DNA of 64,000 nt from Schistocephalus solidus (lineage: Eukaryota > Platyhelminthes > Cestoda > Diphyllobothriidea > Diphyllobothriidae). The notes beneath the pieces were generated by a model. The model saw nothing but the letters and a program-made list of their open reading frames with translations. It was not told the DNA's origin and ran no database searches. The stretch's first letter is position 1; the number at the start of each line of letters is the position of its first letter. Position numbers and translations under genes: made by a program. The stretch lies in NCBI GenBank assembly GCA_017591395.1, contig WEDG01004561.1:1-64000 (forward strand), in the 5' to 3' direction. Shown here in pieces: positions 21,570 to 34,646 of this stretch.

Positions 21570-22129
21570 CAAATCAGGGAACGAACGATAGGTCAGCAGG
21601 TAATATCGGACCGGTGGCAAGAGGATTTTTATGGATGGGACTAAATGAAGATGAGGACAGCCCCAGCCTAAACCTAATCCTATCCATTGTTTTCGTTAAG
21701 GTTAGCATTCGGTGCCTGGTTAGTAGGGTCACATAATAGTTTGATGCCTCAAAAAATGTGTGGATTGCGAGATCCGGTGGCTTTACCTCCCGCCGACTAA
21801 CATGCGTGATATCATTCCTAGCTGACCTGACCCATTGTTAATCGGGCCCTTGACGGGAGTAAGAATGTGACCCGCTCTGCGCTAGCTTTCACTCTCAAAG
21901 TATAACCGATACGTTTTGGAATTACCGTGGCGTCCTAAGAGTCGCCGCTTGGAAGGTTGCCAGTTGACGCGATACTTTGGTCCTCCTATAGCCGACGCAA
22001 TATTGTATGACTCTACTAACCCGGCAGCGAATGCTTACACTAACCAGCACAATGGGTTTAGTTAGGGTAAGGTTGGCAAATGGTACAGTCGTGTATTACA
22101 CGCTGACCTATCCTTTGTTCCCTGATTTG
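21570..22129 (+). mobile_element. Foldback element FB1, copy A
   Basis: A 560-bp element with inverted ends: CAAATCAGGGAACGAACGAT at the left and its near complement ending CCCTGATTTG at the right. Inverted similarity continues inward for about 140-170 bp (TATCCATTG, GGTTAGCATTCG and GGTTAGTAGGGTCA on the left; matching complements on the right). The middle contains TTACCTCCCGCCGACTAAC and GGGAGTAAGAATGTG, shared with copy B at 47752 in the opposite orientation. There is no coding capacity, so it is non-autonomous. Confidence 0.75.
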
Positions 22130-24700
22130 GGCCGCATATTTCGTCCTTGCTTTATGTATTTCTTGAGATTGTTGTACATTTCAATTTCCTCTCAAGTTTG
22201 CCCGTGTTCCTTGCCTGCGCTAACTAGCACCAAGGCTGAAAGGAGCAATAACATGAAACTGTTCCCTCCTGAACACCTTCGAGTGGCTTGGTCGTGCACA
22301 GACGCTGAAAAACGGTCTTCGTGCTTCTTTGGTCAGAATGTAAAATAACGTCGGATGCTTAAGGTTGGAATATAGTTCAACCAAGACGTCACAGATACTG
22401 TTTTCGAGCGTCCGCTTCCTTTGTGTATTAAATTTTAAGAAGGTGCAATTGTTTATCGAATGAATACGAACAAGAATATTTGTTGCTTGCGTCGTCTATA
22501 AAGTATATTTGAATTTATGGGGGCAGCGAAAACGCATATAAAACAATACATACCTCTTAAGTAGTCATTTTTATCTAGTGCGGTTGCTGCAGGACTCCGA
22601 AAAGACGAGCATTAACGCAGCGGAATCCTGACGTGTCTGAAATATCATGGGATAATGTCCCAAGATAATAAATGTCATAATAAAACTTAAGTTAACAGTT
22701 CATTAGATCGTTCGCTGGCTGCATTTATTTTTGGCTTTACGTTTTCTGCTCTTTTTATGCACCTTAGGTCATCATGGATTGCTAAGATTAGTAATATAAT
22801 TTCTCAGACTTCTAATATAACTGTTTTTCTCTATTTTTCGGTTCCAGTGCGAAACTGCGACCAATATTTAATGCTAGCTGAAGAGCTAAACCCGACACCT
22901 CTCACGTTGCCATAAACATGTTTATTTCCTCAAAATTTGTTGGTCGATAATGTTGGACATACTCTTAAGCTCCCTTTCACCATGATCGGACGCTCGATAT
23001 ATCTCTGTTTTACCCGCCATTTATGGGCTGCTGTGTTGGTGGCTACGAATTCATCAAACGGACCTGTTTCGCTGGTTTGAATTATGAGTTCTGATCACAG
23101 CATCCATCGGCTGTTTTGCGTGGCAGAGGTGTTTGATCGATTTGGCTTTTATAACTATAAGTTCAGTTGTGAGTTGGGCTACATTAGAAGACTCCAGCAT
23201 AATCGAATTGACCTGACTAACCTCCGGGTTTTCATGACGATATGTGCTCGATTAATCAGTCGAATTGATATACCACATGAGTGTGCTGGCTGGCCTAACC
23301 ACCTACAAATCTGCACCAGTGACGATTGATTAACTCTAACACCCCTTTGTGTCGGTCTGCTTCCACGATCAGCGCCACCACCGCTGACTCATCATGCCTT
23401 CACCTGCCAAACCTTGCGTATTCGCGCTTGGAAACCTTTATCTCACGCTCCTGGTCGATTCACTGCTGGAGCCGCGCGAGTTTAGGCACTAGCCCCTCTA
23501 GAACCCTTAGCCAATCAAACTGCACCAGCTCACTGATTGGCTGCAGGCGACAAAGGACACACGGCTTGGGTCAGGGAATCTCAAGACGCGCACAACAACT
23601 GGCCTGAAGAGGCGCTAGCGGCAACTGCGAGCAGAGCCCCCTCGTAAGCTCCTTGTCTCAGTAAAAGCTCATCCTACCTTATCCGTCTTCCCTGACTTCT
23701 GATTTGGGAAACCTTCGTGTTGTCGACCTCACGACTTCGACATCTTCTCCGAAGATAAACCCTTCTGTGAATCGAATTGCTCAGTAAACTAAACTAACCA
23801 CCTAAGCATCATTTTTAGGTGACAATCCTATATGTAAATCCTTAATTTTTATTATCATATTATTTGATTTAGGTAGACATGTTATATTTTATGGTTACAT
23901 TCTTGCCTGAGCTTAATGTTCAAGTTAGGGTTTGGTTAAAGAATAGGGTTGGATGAAGCGTTAGGATTTGGGTTGGAGTTAAGTTTTAGTATTAGGGTTA
24001 TGTTTGCCTGCCACAGATCGCGTTACTAATTCAACCTTTTTTTAACCAGTAAACAGATTTCATATTCTCCGCCCGTTTACACGCCCCGAATTCGCATATT
24101 TCATGTTGCGCGTCTGGAGTAACAAAACAAACGTTATGCTCTCATCATACTCCTTACTAGCCTCGCTCATCTCCCCTTCTGTCAATATATTATCACCTTT
24201 TCCTTTTCACAGGTGTCATTATGTCCTCTCCTCTCATTGGACTTGCGTATTGGGTCCTTGTTTTTTTTCTACCTACTATAACGAAAAAATGACTCTAGTA
24301 TTCGCCTCCTTCCATGGTCTCCCTTTTCGAGGAGCAGGGGGTTTCGGTTTCAATGAACCTACCTGCGACTGCACGGTAACTACCAGCGGTTTGCAGCCGA
24401 AGGTTTATATATTGCTTCGTGTGGTACCACCGTCTTCCACTTGGCCGCATCTGGTATCTTGCAAATCTTGTTCTTGCGCTGTCGCGCTTTGTAGTCGTTC
24501 AGGTACTATCGTAGGGTGGCTTAGATTAACAAACAGTTAGGCCTTCACTGGTTGATCCATGAGTATTTGAGCCAACTCACAAACTGCAGCGTCATTTACT
24601 GCTAGCAGAGGTACGGAATAGTCAAAATCACGTGGGACTATCCTGATTTCAGAATCCAACGTGTGTTTTTAGAGGTGTGCTGGCCTCTAACCTAGCCGTG
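22130..24700. other. Repeat-like region of unknown type
   Basis: No gene recognised. 23040-23760 is G+C-richer than its surroundings with short promoter-like motifs, and could be a long terminal repeat or a gene fragment, but no ends could be defined. 23930-24010 is a degenerate TTAGGGTT-like tract. Confidence 0.4.
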
Positions 24701-24739
24701 TAGTAGATGCACTGGACCAACACCTAAACTAGGTCAGGA

Positions 24740-24907
24740 CGCCGTAGGAGTTATTGGGGCTGAGTTCCCAGAACAAATGCCGCAATAAGGTGGGGGTGGG
24801 GAGCAGCACGCTTATGTGCGGGCGCTTGCCACCTGCATCCGATCCAGTATCCAGTCTTCTGGACTCTGTCGTGAGACCAGGCATAATTGGGTGAGGGAAG
24901 AGAAAGA

Positions 24908-24942
<35 letters not shown>

Positions 24943-25060
24943 CGTCAGATGCTGGGCCAGTCTACAATCACTTAGAACTAATTCACGCGCAATTCACCGT
25001 TCCTGCGCCCCCATACTGTGGTGCATTCGGTAGATCTCCTCAGATGCGACGGTCGAAATA
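24740..25060 (+). repeat. R1 interspersed repeat with (GA)n
   Basis: Contains the R1 blocks CCAGTCTTCTGGACTCTGTC, a GA microsatellite (24909-24940), GTGCGTCAGATGCTGGG, and CGCGCAATTCACCGTTCC. Block order is the same as in the other R1 copies. Confidence 0.65.
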
Positions 25061-28000
25061 TCGTGGCCGACAATTTTTGGTTTATGAAATCTGGTTTTTC
25101 AAGTCAGGGAAAACAGAGTTACTGGACGGTTTTTTTTGCCAAAGCTAGAGGAATTACACGTGGCTCAGAAGGCTGAGGAAACGATTGTTCTCACTAGCTG
25201 AACGCCAATATTTCAAAGGTCGTTAACCGAGATGCGAATTTGGCCGAGTGCAGTCAATCGATAGGAAGAAAAATATCAATGTCGGCGGTACGCTGTCGGC
25301 GAGCCGAAGGCTGAGTTCCACGCCCATAAACAGTGCTTGAAAGGCGTATTATGCGGACGGAGGGCAGTTTGGGGAAGGAGCCGCGATGGCAACCACGAGA
25401 ACAGACTTCGCATGCCGTTCGTATTGCAATGTGATTCGCCGTCGTGGGCGAACAGAAAGGTGCGATCGGTCATATCTGGAAGGGTTACTGTCAGAGAGAA
25501 GTTCCACTTGACCGATAGTGGCAAAAACCTAAAAGCGCCCCTTCTGAGCTCCTCCTCTTTCTCTTGCCGTGGGTGGTCAGCGTGGGTGTATAAATGGCGA
25601 CGTTAATTTCGCTCTTCATTCTTATCTCAACATCAACTGGACGTTATTTATTCGCGCAAATGTGAGCCCCAGTTAATGCTTTTCTCTGCGCAGTCCTCTT
25701 GAGAATTCGTTTTATTTTCAGCCCATTTTTTCAAAATTATGGCACGACAACAATTAATCGAGAGCTCATGAGTTGCAAACGTTTGAACGGTCGAGTAAAT
25801 AGCGTCTGCGTGCTTAACTGTGAAACCGACGGGTTGCAGATGACAGGCGTCACTTTTGCAAAATACCTTCCCTCGTTTTTGCTTGGGTAGAGCGACAAAC
25901 TAAGTCATCTTCCTCTTGCTCCACTGTGCAGCGCAAATTCATAGAAAGTATCGGAGGCCCCGGCTAACCTAGACCAATTTAGTACTTCAACTCCCATGGG
26001 GATTCCAGAGTCACGCGCAACTCCAATATGGGAATTTAGAGCAACTTAATGCGATCGAAGAGGGAGCAAAGACCGACTGCACAAAATTTCGCACACCAGA
26101 TCCGAGGGAAAAGCGCTTCTATACCAAAAAATGTGCTGAGAAGCGGTAGCCTGTAGCATGCGTGCTTGCGTGCTTGATTAGATGACTAAGAAAATTTGCA
26201 CCAAATCATTTTCCCAGAAAACAGGCGCCGGTGACCGCACGTGGGCTTTGCTCTGCCACTAGAAAACGCAGATTTACGAAAAAATCCCCATAGAGACTGA
26301 GAACATCTCCTGTCAATGGCGAAAAACAGTTTGGCCAACCTACCTCAAAGTAGGCCTTACATAGCCTTCGCCCATTCCAGTTATTAACCCTAAATATCTT
26401 TAAACGTTTCGTTGTTCTTCCGTGATTGCTCAAATAGTATTTACTGAGATAACCGTGGTGACTGGGTGGAGGGGCCGCATCGGACAGTGCAGGCTCTCGT
26501 ATGCTAGTAGGAGTTTAGAAGAACTACAGTCAAATTTCGTAGGAGCTAACACAGGTTTAAAACTTTGTGGGCCCGGCACGCGAATATGAACACCCCCCGT
26601 ATTCTAGGTGGCCTTGCGCTAACTTTCCGGAGGTGGGGCTAAGGGTAAACTTATGACATGGGATCCGTATTCCTCCCACGTGTAACCGACTTTCCGTTTA
26701 CAACGAAGAACTCTGTTTCAAAGAAACGGCTTAAACTGGACCTCCTTTTAAATACATATGCCACTGCTTAAAGCGTCATGCAAGTCGTTTTTCAAAAATG
26801 CTAAATAAGTGCTGCTAGATAATGGTTTTGAGCTTTTTTGACTACTGTACAAATAGAATAGCAGACGGAAGACAGAAAGTCTACTAAATTCCTTGTTTAA
26901 CATGCACAGACTTTGGGCTACGTATGCTCTGAAGACAGATCCTGGCACGATACTGTGAAGCTTTCTTTTATATGTGAGAATTGCAGTAATTGCTAGTAAG
27001 CTGGAGATTATAAATCTCACGGAGTCATTACGCAGAACTGAAAGGCCGTGACAGATATTTCGAAGGTGAGCCTAAGCAACCCACAATCTGAGGCGTCAAC
27101 ATTCAGACGACCGTAGAGGGGAGGAGGAGGGTGGGCATAATGTGGCGTCATCTGCTAGAGCAGAGTGGGAGGTTTTGGAGTTTCGAGGGGACGATATACT
27201 AATGTGATTCCACATGGTCCGGCATTGATTAGCAGCCGTTGTTATAGTGTGGGCGCAGTGCAGTAAGCCCTGCGCACAAATCTTCATAGTTAGCACCATG
27301 GTCGGCTTGGTGATTGAGAATGCTAGCATGAGAATATCACGCCTCGGCGAATCCTAACGCCTCTCTCATGTTGACCGTCAGGCTCTTGTCAGCATCGTCC
27401 TAGATGAAGCAGTAGTCATATATAATGGCTTAAGCAACGACGAGAAACAAAGGTTTCGGCAATGGATAGCAAGCTAATGCGGATCCCGAATCGACCTACC
27501 GCATGACTAATGTGAACGCAAGGGCCTCAAGCCCATCAACTGGGTGAATGCGGTAAATTTACCGTTCTTTGGAAGTGGGTCCTCTAGTTGGATAATGCTG
27601 CGTGCAGGAAGGATCTGTATTTTCGAACACTTTCTTTCTATATTTTCAAAAGACCAAAAACTGGAGCAACATTTTGAAATTTATTGCACGTAACACTATT
27701 TCATCGAAAACTTTTGGGACGAAGGATACAACTGAATGAACCACGAAAATTGAGTCTGCCTAAAATAAAACTGACTTGAAATCTACATCGTAACTTTTTC
27801 TTAAAAATAATGGTTGTCAGTATGTGGAAATGAGATGATAAACCAAATGATGGTCCATAAATTATTTTCGGACTTGGTGTTATTGTCACTATGGCTTGGG
27901 CGTTAAGAAACTAGAAGAAATTTCATAGCCTTGGACCAGTGCATGAAACGATGAATGTAAGACGCACTAAAACTATGAAAACATTAGACTACCCTGTTTG

Positions 28001-30719
28001 GTTCTGTTGATTATTTCATTGAATGGCGCATGTATGCTTTGAAGAAGATCTACAGAAAACTACACACTTCTTGAACTAATGATTTTGAACTCACAAAAAG
28101 CACAGAACTTACAGTTAAAAATTCAATCGGAGATTGCACTACCATGTCTAGGCTTATCGCTGAGACTATAAAATCGAAACTGTGAAATTTGTAAAAAAAA
28201 TGATGTAAACGTAGTCTTTTAAGGTTGATTTATATCCTTAAAAGAAGTTCTATTTAAATATCTCAGAATTTTAGGCGCTCATAGTTTTTGTTATCCCTCG
28301 TTAAAATAAAGTTTATCTGTAAGGGATAATCTTCCATAATTCGCAGGATAGAATTGCATAATTCGCCAATGGCAGCTTACTGCAGCCACTATTTTCATTA
28401 AAAACTTTAGTACAATCTACATTTTTGAAAACTGGCTAATATATTGCGAGCGATATGGTTACTACTCTGCTGCACTAATCAGGCGTCAGTGGCATATACC
28501 AGTTCCGCCTGCTCTCTCCTCTAGCCTTGGCAGATTAGCATGCTACAAGTCAACAATTGGATCACTCGATTGGGCAAATTTGAGTGTTATGGGGAGTTCC
28601 CATTGGCGGAAACGCATGGACGGTTGAGAATACCCAATTCTGTTAGTATTTGCTTCCCCTTCAACTGGCGCACTTGTATTGGTTTAAAGAGCAACACTAG
28701 ACTGGGAAACAGTTGTCACATTTTGTTCGAGCATTTTTCTCTTGGTTTTTTCGACGGAAGGATGTTTATTTAGTTAAGCTTCGTAAGTACGTGCTCTGAA
28801 TGGGACTGGCGTTGGATTAGGCAAGTGCCTAGACAAAATGCTTTGGAGAATATTTGGTAGACACAAAGATGACAACGAAGAGTGTTTTACCGTCAAAACA
28901 GGAGGATTCCGTCAGAAAATCTTGTGCTACTAAGGAAAACCTTCTTAGCGCCTGCATGCATTTTGATCAAACCTCGTCAAATAACACAGTGGAGCAAGAT
29001 TTCGATCCGGAAATTTCGGACGTGAACGTCTCACTAAACGGTGACTAACATGGAGCTTTAATATTTTCTTGCAAATGGTCAAAAATTTTATTTTTATACC
29101 GATGTGAAATTTAATGTGCTGTTTGCCATGGAAACTGCAAATTAAGCGTGATTTTTAGAAAATTAAGTGTGCAAAGGCCGAGAGTAGAGCGTTGTTTAAT
29201 TTTTATAAATCGATCTGGATCGAGTCTTATGATTTTAAATCCTCCTTTCATGTTTCGCGATACGGTAAACTATGAGAAGGAATTTAGTATAATCCTAACT
29301 GAGATATTTCAGGCATGCAAATTGAAGTTATTCTAAGAAAATGAGTTCCAAGTTAAGTCCAAATTCATCAAGCTCAGAGTTTGGTCACGACACTCACAGA
29401 TGGATCAACCCCAAGGTTTGTCTAGTTCAACTTTTGGACCTATGATTTTGGTCTCATTCTCCGACAATAACTCACAGATTCTGTCAAGCTATTTAGCCCG
29501 GGCTGTGAAACAAGTTTGTCTCCATTTTCACCTACCTCCTCTGTTTTTTTGTAACTCATTTTAGGAAACCCATGTTAAAATGGTTTGGCATCTGAGTCTC
29601 TTAGTATCTGATTTAATGGATACACACAGCTATAAAGATGCAACACACAAAATATCTAAGAACACATATTGATTTTTATTGAAATGCTTAAATGCATCTT
29701 CTTAGTGCAAAAATGACTTTTACTTTACCACATTTTGTACGAGGTATTCAGCTTGGATACTAGCATTTATAAACAGAGCATTTTCCCCGGTACTTCTTCA
29801 GCCTTATTGAGATCTTCTTCCTAATTGAGTTTACGCACAACTACACAGGCAATCAACTTTCCTGGCTCTTACCTTAAACGCATTAAGGAATAGCTTTCCT
29901 TATTGAACAAAAAGTATTGAATCAGTAATCAGAAGTAATAATATTAAGTTGAACTTTTATACCGATTTTCTGTATGTTGAACCTGGAACTTATTATGGGA
30001 CCTACTACAAGCCAGAAGCTGCATCCGTTACGACAGTTAATGTTAAATTCACATATGCTCGACTTCTAATTTAATGGGCGCTTCGTAACATCGGTGGGCT
30101 TTGCCAAAAATTCTATTTCATGATAATGACCCATCTTAATTGAGTGGATCTCATTTATCGTTTAGAATAAGAGACCGGGGTTACTACTACGTTTCCTTAT
30201 TCCAAGAAAACTTTTAAAATGGAATCTGTGCGTCGTAATAGCAGTAAGTGTTCGCGGCAATTTTACTCCATATAAACAATCTGACGAGCTTAGATATGTA
30301 ACAGTGCGCTAAAAGCCGTGGCTTGGAAGGTTGCTAACTGATAGGATAGCTCGGGCAGCGCCGTCAACCAGTGTGTGGAGTGGCCGGCTGGCGGACTGAG
30401 AGTCAGGATGCCATGGCTTGTTCTTAATGTGGCCTCTATGGCACCCACTGCATAAGATCCCATCCAGGTGCGGTGGCACACCTTCGGGGGCTCTGCCTAC
30501 GTCCGTCACTTGCAGCCTATGTCTTCTCCGGTCTTCAGGCATTTCTCATGACATGGGGCCCAGGTCGGAGGAAAAGGAGAAAGTTTGTTAAATATAGAGT
30601 AAATCTTCTATCATTCTGATCTAATTCTTGTGCGAGGCAATGCCCGTGCGTCACAATGCTGTGGAACACTCGTTTGACCTCTTCGGAACCAACGGTTGAA
30701 TTGTCGCGTGTCCACAGGT
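25061..30719. other. Long region without a recognised gene
   Basis: 25260-25640 is G+C-rich and ends in a TATA-like GTGTATAAATGGCGACG (25586-25602) followed by a pyrimidine-rich initiator-like stretch, so it could be a promoter. 27600-30000 is strongly A+T-rich. 30395-30500 carries R1-related TGGCCTCTATGGCACCC. No coding domain was recognised. Confidence 0.4.
28854..29048 (+). CDS. Possible small or first exon, unrecognised
   Basis: An open frame of 64 codons (MVDTKMTTKSVLPSKQEDSV at its start, DPEISDVNVSLNGD at its end) in an A+T-rich background. It is polar and acidic, unlike most chance frames here. A weak donor (ACG|GTGACT) overlaps the stop, so it might be a first coding exon. No domain, family or partner exon was recognised, so it may be chance. 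Confidence 0.2.
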   Translation: MVDTKMTTKSVLPSKQEDSVRKSCATKENLLSACMHFDQTSSNNTVEQDFDPEISDVNVSLNGD

Positions 30720-31045
30720 TTACCCCAAAACACACCACGTGTATGCTGCGCCAGATCAATGCAGGGGCCAAGTTAGGTCACGGCAGGCATTCTTTCTGTC
30801 AAAACCCGGTCCATCGAGTACGCACAAGAGCGTGTGTGGCACGTTTAGGCGGCCCATTTAGCATTGTCAAGCACCGGACCCTATTTAGTCTCCGATCTCC
30901 ATCTATTTGTTTTGATACCGGGCTAAATCGGGTAAGCAAAGAGAGAGAGAGAGAGAGAGTGCGGAAGATTATATGCAAATCTACTATCACCTTCGCCCCA
31001 CTCTCACTGCTGTTGGACACACGGTAGACATCATCCATCGTGATG
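30720..31045 (+). repeat. R1 interspersed repeat with (GA)n
   Basis: Holds GCGTGTGTGGCACGTTTAGG, a GA run (30940-30959), GAGTGCGGAAGATTATATGC, and CACGGTAGACATCATCC in the same order as other R1 copies. A related piece at 30400-30500 may be its displaced 5' part. Confidence 0.65.
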
Positions 31046-31094
31046 GTCGAACTGACACAGTGTCTGAAGGTTAGCAGGGTAGTAACTCAGATCA

Positions 31095-31385
31095 ATTTAA
31101 CGTGCTCACCGGAATGGGTTTTTATTGACCCTGACGTTTCGGAGAGCTTGACCGGCTCCCTATTGCTAAGGCGTCTACTTATAATATCGATCCGCATTTT
31201 GAATGACAGAGTGAACTTGTCAACCTTGGACTGGGCGATTTTTCGCCCGTTCGCTGCTTCGGCATCTGTGTGGATGTTTGTAAAGCTTGACGACCGCTGG
31301 TGTTGAGCCGCTTCACATCGGTCTAGGGTGCTTGTAAGCCTGCCTCCTCTTTTTCTGGGTTCGTCGCGAAGCCATCTTCGCTCAT
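31095..31385 (-). repeat. Penelope-like element 1, left inverted arm
   Basis: The reverse complement matches the right arm 31821-32112 block by block: TTACAAGCACCCTAGACCGA, ACATCCACACAGATGCCGA, and CGATATTA. It ends in CTCCGAAACGTCAGGGTCAA. The GAAACGTC box is the conserved 3' part of the Penelope-type hammerhead, but a clear CUGAUGA is missing here. Confidence 0.75.
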
Positions 31386-31412
31386 ATGGTTCAATACCGA
31401 TGTAACATGACA

Positions 31413-31820
31413 ATCCGTTACCGTATTCAGCAACCCGAGGACAGACTTCCCCCTACCGAATCCTCCGCAGTTGTCTACTAAATATGTTTTAATGATGGGG
31501 ACTGCAAATACATCGGTAAAACTGGACGAACATTTCTGACACGTCTACATGAGCACAAACCGGAGGCTCGGAGGCTAGACACAAACTCACGACTTGCAGC
31601 TCATATTTTAGAGACTGGCCACACTTTTGATATTCAAGGAGTGACCATCTTAGGCCAAGGAACCTCAAAAGTCGAACGACTTGCACTTGGGGCATGTTAT
31701 TCAGATGCTAACTCTATCAACAGGCATCTAGACCTTCCAACGGCCTATAAAGCCCTGCGTCATTATATGCATCAAGAGCAGGACAAGATGGTTACATCGG
31801 AACTAAAGCGGAGACTTTAA
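31413..31820 (+). pseudogene. Penelope-like element 1: GIY-YIG endonuclease end
   Basis: C-terminus of a Penelope-like reverse transcriptase. After the linker PEDRLPPTESSAVVY it reads CKYIGKTGRTFLTRLHEHKP, then AAHILETGHTFDIQGVTILG, SDANSINRHLDLP and a stop at 31818-31820. KYIGKTGR is the YIG half of the GIY-YIG nuclease motif, and TGHTFD is the usual following block. The element uses this nuclease to open target DNA. One in-frame stop (31479-31481) and the absence of the reverse transcriptase show a truncated copy. The frame is otherwise intact for over 110 codons, so the decay is recent. Confidence 0.85.
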
Positions 31821-32112
31821 GCGAAGACAGACCCTCGAAGAATTAATCGCAAGAAGAGGCAATTTTACAAGCACCCTCGACCGATGTGAAGTTGGCCAAA
31901 ACTAGCAGCCATCAAGCGGTACAAATATCCACGCAGAAACCGAGGTAGCGAACGAGAAAAAAATAATCGATCAGTCCAAAGGCCGGCAAGTGCAGCCTGT
32001 CATTTAAAACACTGATCGATATTAGCAGTAGATGCCTTGGAAATGTAGAGCCGACCGAGATCTCCGAAACGTCAGCGACAATGCGAACCAGTTCCAACGA
32101 GCATTTTAAATT
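31821..32112 (+). repeat. Penelope-like element 1, right inverted arm
   Basis: Direct 3' continuation of the GIY-YIG frame, and the inverted partner of 31095-31385. It contains TTTACAAGCACCCTCGACCG, TCCACGCAGAAACCGAGG, and GATCTCCGAAACGTCAGCG near its end. The arms are clearly homologous but diverged. Confidence 0.75.
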
Positions 32113-34443
32113 TATTTGAATTTAATCCCGGAACTCTTACCTTTGCGAATCTGAGGGTAGTAACTGCTCCAAGTTTTAGACAAGTTGATATGCAGATCGA
32201 ATCGCGCGCGCCTGGCCTCCACTGCTAAAAATGCGTCCAATCAAAATTATTTTTATTTTCTCACCTTCAGCCTGAACGGTTATAAGGTCTGCTGGTGCAG
32301 GGGGTTGGCAACAATGTTGGGCATACGGTTTTCGAAGGTTTGCATACACCAAATTTCCTTCTTCTGACTGAGTGTGTCTGCGGACCTCAGTCGCAATGCC
32401 AATATGGTAACAACTAGTATCTGAACTAACTTACATATGCCTAAGCAGCAAATTGGGCATGTTTTTTGTTATAGTCATCTTAAATTTTTATGTAATAAGA
32501 AAAAATGGCGAAAACCAAGTAATACAACGTTAAAACTAAAATTTGAAAATTCAATGGATGTGATCTTGTAGTCCTGTTGGGCATGGAGTCGTAGCATACA
32601 CGAGTAGATATAATAACATTTATTTGCGAAAAATATACAAAATTCGTTGCCTTAGCCTTATTTATCTGGTTTCTCCTGGATGATTTTGAATTTCTCAACA
32701 AGTAAAGCTCAGAAGTTAATACTGCAAATAAACAGTTCGTAATGAGCTGGGCTTATAATAGTGATCGGAAAATGTTTCACGGTACTTCCCATGCTTTCGC
32801 ACATGGAAGAAGTGACCCGTTCTTAGTCACTATTCTCTCCACTGGTAAAGGAATTAAAACTAGGCGGGTTCAATTGGTAATCAGTTAAAATGAGAAATTT
32901 ATATGCATGTCAGAGAAATTTGAATGACGATATGTTGGATGGTAGAGAAGCGTTTACCTATTACTGTCATTGAAATAACGCTCTATGGAGCCATACCTTT
33001 CCATGGTGAATGTTAACTATCATAAGTACCCTGTCTTTAGATAAGAATTATATGATACAGCATATTGCCAGCACAAATGTTAGCTAAAAAGCCCCAAAGA
33101 TGTGTTTTGCCAATCTTCCGCCGCTGCATGATGTAGCTGCGAGGCGTTCTGCTTAAGAGTGTGTCCTCGACAGTTCCCGAGTGCTTTCTGGTCGATAAAA
33201 CATTTTCGAATTTACTGCTTTTTATTTTCGTCAGAAATTAATCGATAAATTGGAGTCAGTCAGTCTGAATTAAGATTGATAGGACAGCGAATATTTGTGC
33301 GACCTCACTAACGACAGGAACTGTTGTACAACCCTAATATACTGGTGAAGAATACAATAGAAAAGGTTAAGGCTGGGGTAACGGTCTAATTCGGTGGTAA
33401 AAAACCAGCTCACTGGAACGAGGACGTTAGAAAAATAGATTTCGTTTCACTGCCAACACATTACCCCCATCCTCCATCCTTTAAACTGCCCTACCCTCGT
33501 CCTCACCTTTCTCGTATTATACCTCATACCTATCGATTTTATCCGCTTAAATTTTCGTACAATAGTTCGTTAACGGTCGAAGGGGTCACACAACCATTCA
33601 TTGCCCTTTATAAGCGTGAATCTGTCTTTCCTTTAAATGATTTACGTGATCTTGGATGTATACTAAGTAGGCCATCCACGGAAACTCCTAGTTAAATCAA
33701 CCGAAATGATTTGAGAATTACCTTCGTTGAAGAGCACTTTTCAGCCTCATGTTGCCCCATACGTTAGAAAGTCCCTCACCCCAATCTACACCAGAATACG
33801 GGAGTAGGGACGTCTTTCTCGTCACACAAGTGGCGTGGCGCTTAATTCTTGGAAGGGTAAACAGTCTCCCATGCTAACACTAACCCACAACTTAACCATA
33901 ACTTGTTCTTTATCCCCACCCCACTTTAAGCATAATCTTTTTAGAAGAAAGTGCAAAGCCATATGCAGTATGGGGCGCTGCTGTGCCCAAGTCCTACTGG
34001 AGGACTTTGCAAACAATTCTTACTGTAAAATGACACAAGCCAATTTGCGAATGAGTCGTTAGTTGCGAGTAGCTTTCTTGAATAGGAATGCGGAATTCTA
34101 TAAGATCTTAATTCAAGCAAATACTGTGCTGTTCTTTGTTTGTACGCGTACACTGAACCTAGATTGGGGGTGCATGCATACGATTCCAATTATTTTTCTT
34201 CCAAAATTCGAGTGCATGTAGCAGTGTGTGTTGCTTACCTGAGAGCGACTAATTTCTCATTGTTACGAAAATCTCCACTCTTTTTTGTTTCACTTTATTC
34301 TTTGGTCTTTTTTCACTCACGTGGCAACGTTTAAATTGGTGGTTCGCAGTAATGCCGCCTGAAAATACCCATGTTCCGGAGAATGTTCAAAAATTTAATT
34401 TGAAATTACATTCGAATATTCTGTTTGGACCCCATATATATGT
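32113..34443. other. No gene recognised
   Basis: Mostly A+T-rich unique-looking sequence. Short frames at 32185, 33835 and 33941 have no family resemblance. Confidence 0.4.
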
Positions 34444-34646
34444 GGTTAGGAGCTCACTCGACCCCATCCTGTCCACCTGTCAGCTTGCTACTGGCGATAA
34501 ACGAACGTTGTGTCATAGGACACATGCCACATAAAATGCAAGGGTATGTTGCTAAGGGTGCAACAGGCCAGACGCAGACAGCTGTTTTACCAGTATCAAG
34601 CTGGCTGGCGGACAGAATAGGATGAAGTGGGATCCTAACCCCAACA
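34444..34646. repeat. Near-palindromic foldback element
   Basis: About 200 bp that folds on itself: the left arm (GGTTAGGAGCTCACTCGACC, CATCCTGTCC, TGCTACTGGCGATAAACG) matches the reverse complement of the right arm (GGTTAGGATCCCACTTCATC, TGATACTGG). The pairing continues almost to the centre near 34545. No coding content. Confidence 0.65.

Noticed and set aside
23040..23760. Solo LTR of a retrotransposon
   Set aside because: Composition and motifs suggest it, but no TG...CA ends, target duplication or partner LTR could be defined.
25586..25640. TATA-box promoter of an unannotated gene
   Set aside because: A TATAAAT and initiator-like sequence exist, but no coding exon follows that could be recognised.
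31087..31413. 108-codon minus-strand frame
   Set aside because: Falls in the inverted arm of Penelope-like element 1, the non-coding end of the element.
31489..31695. Minus-strand frame
   Set aside because: Antisense shadow of the GIY-YIG endonuclease coding sequence on the plus strand.
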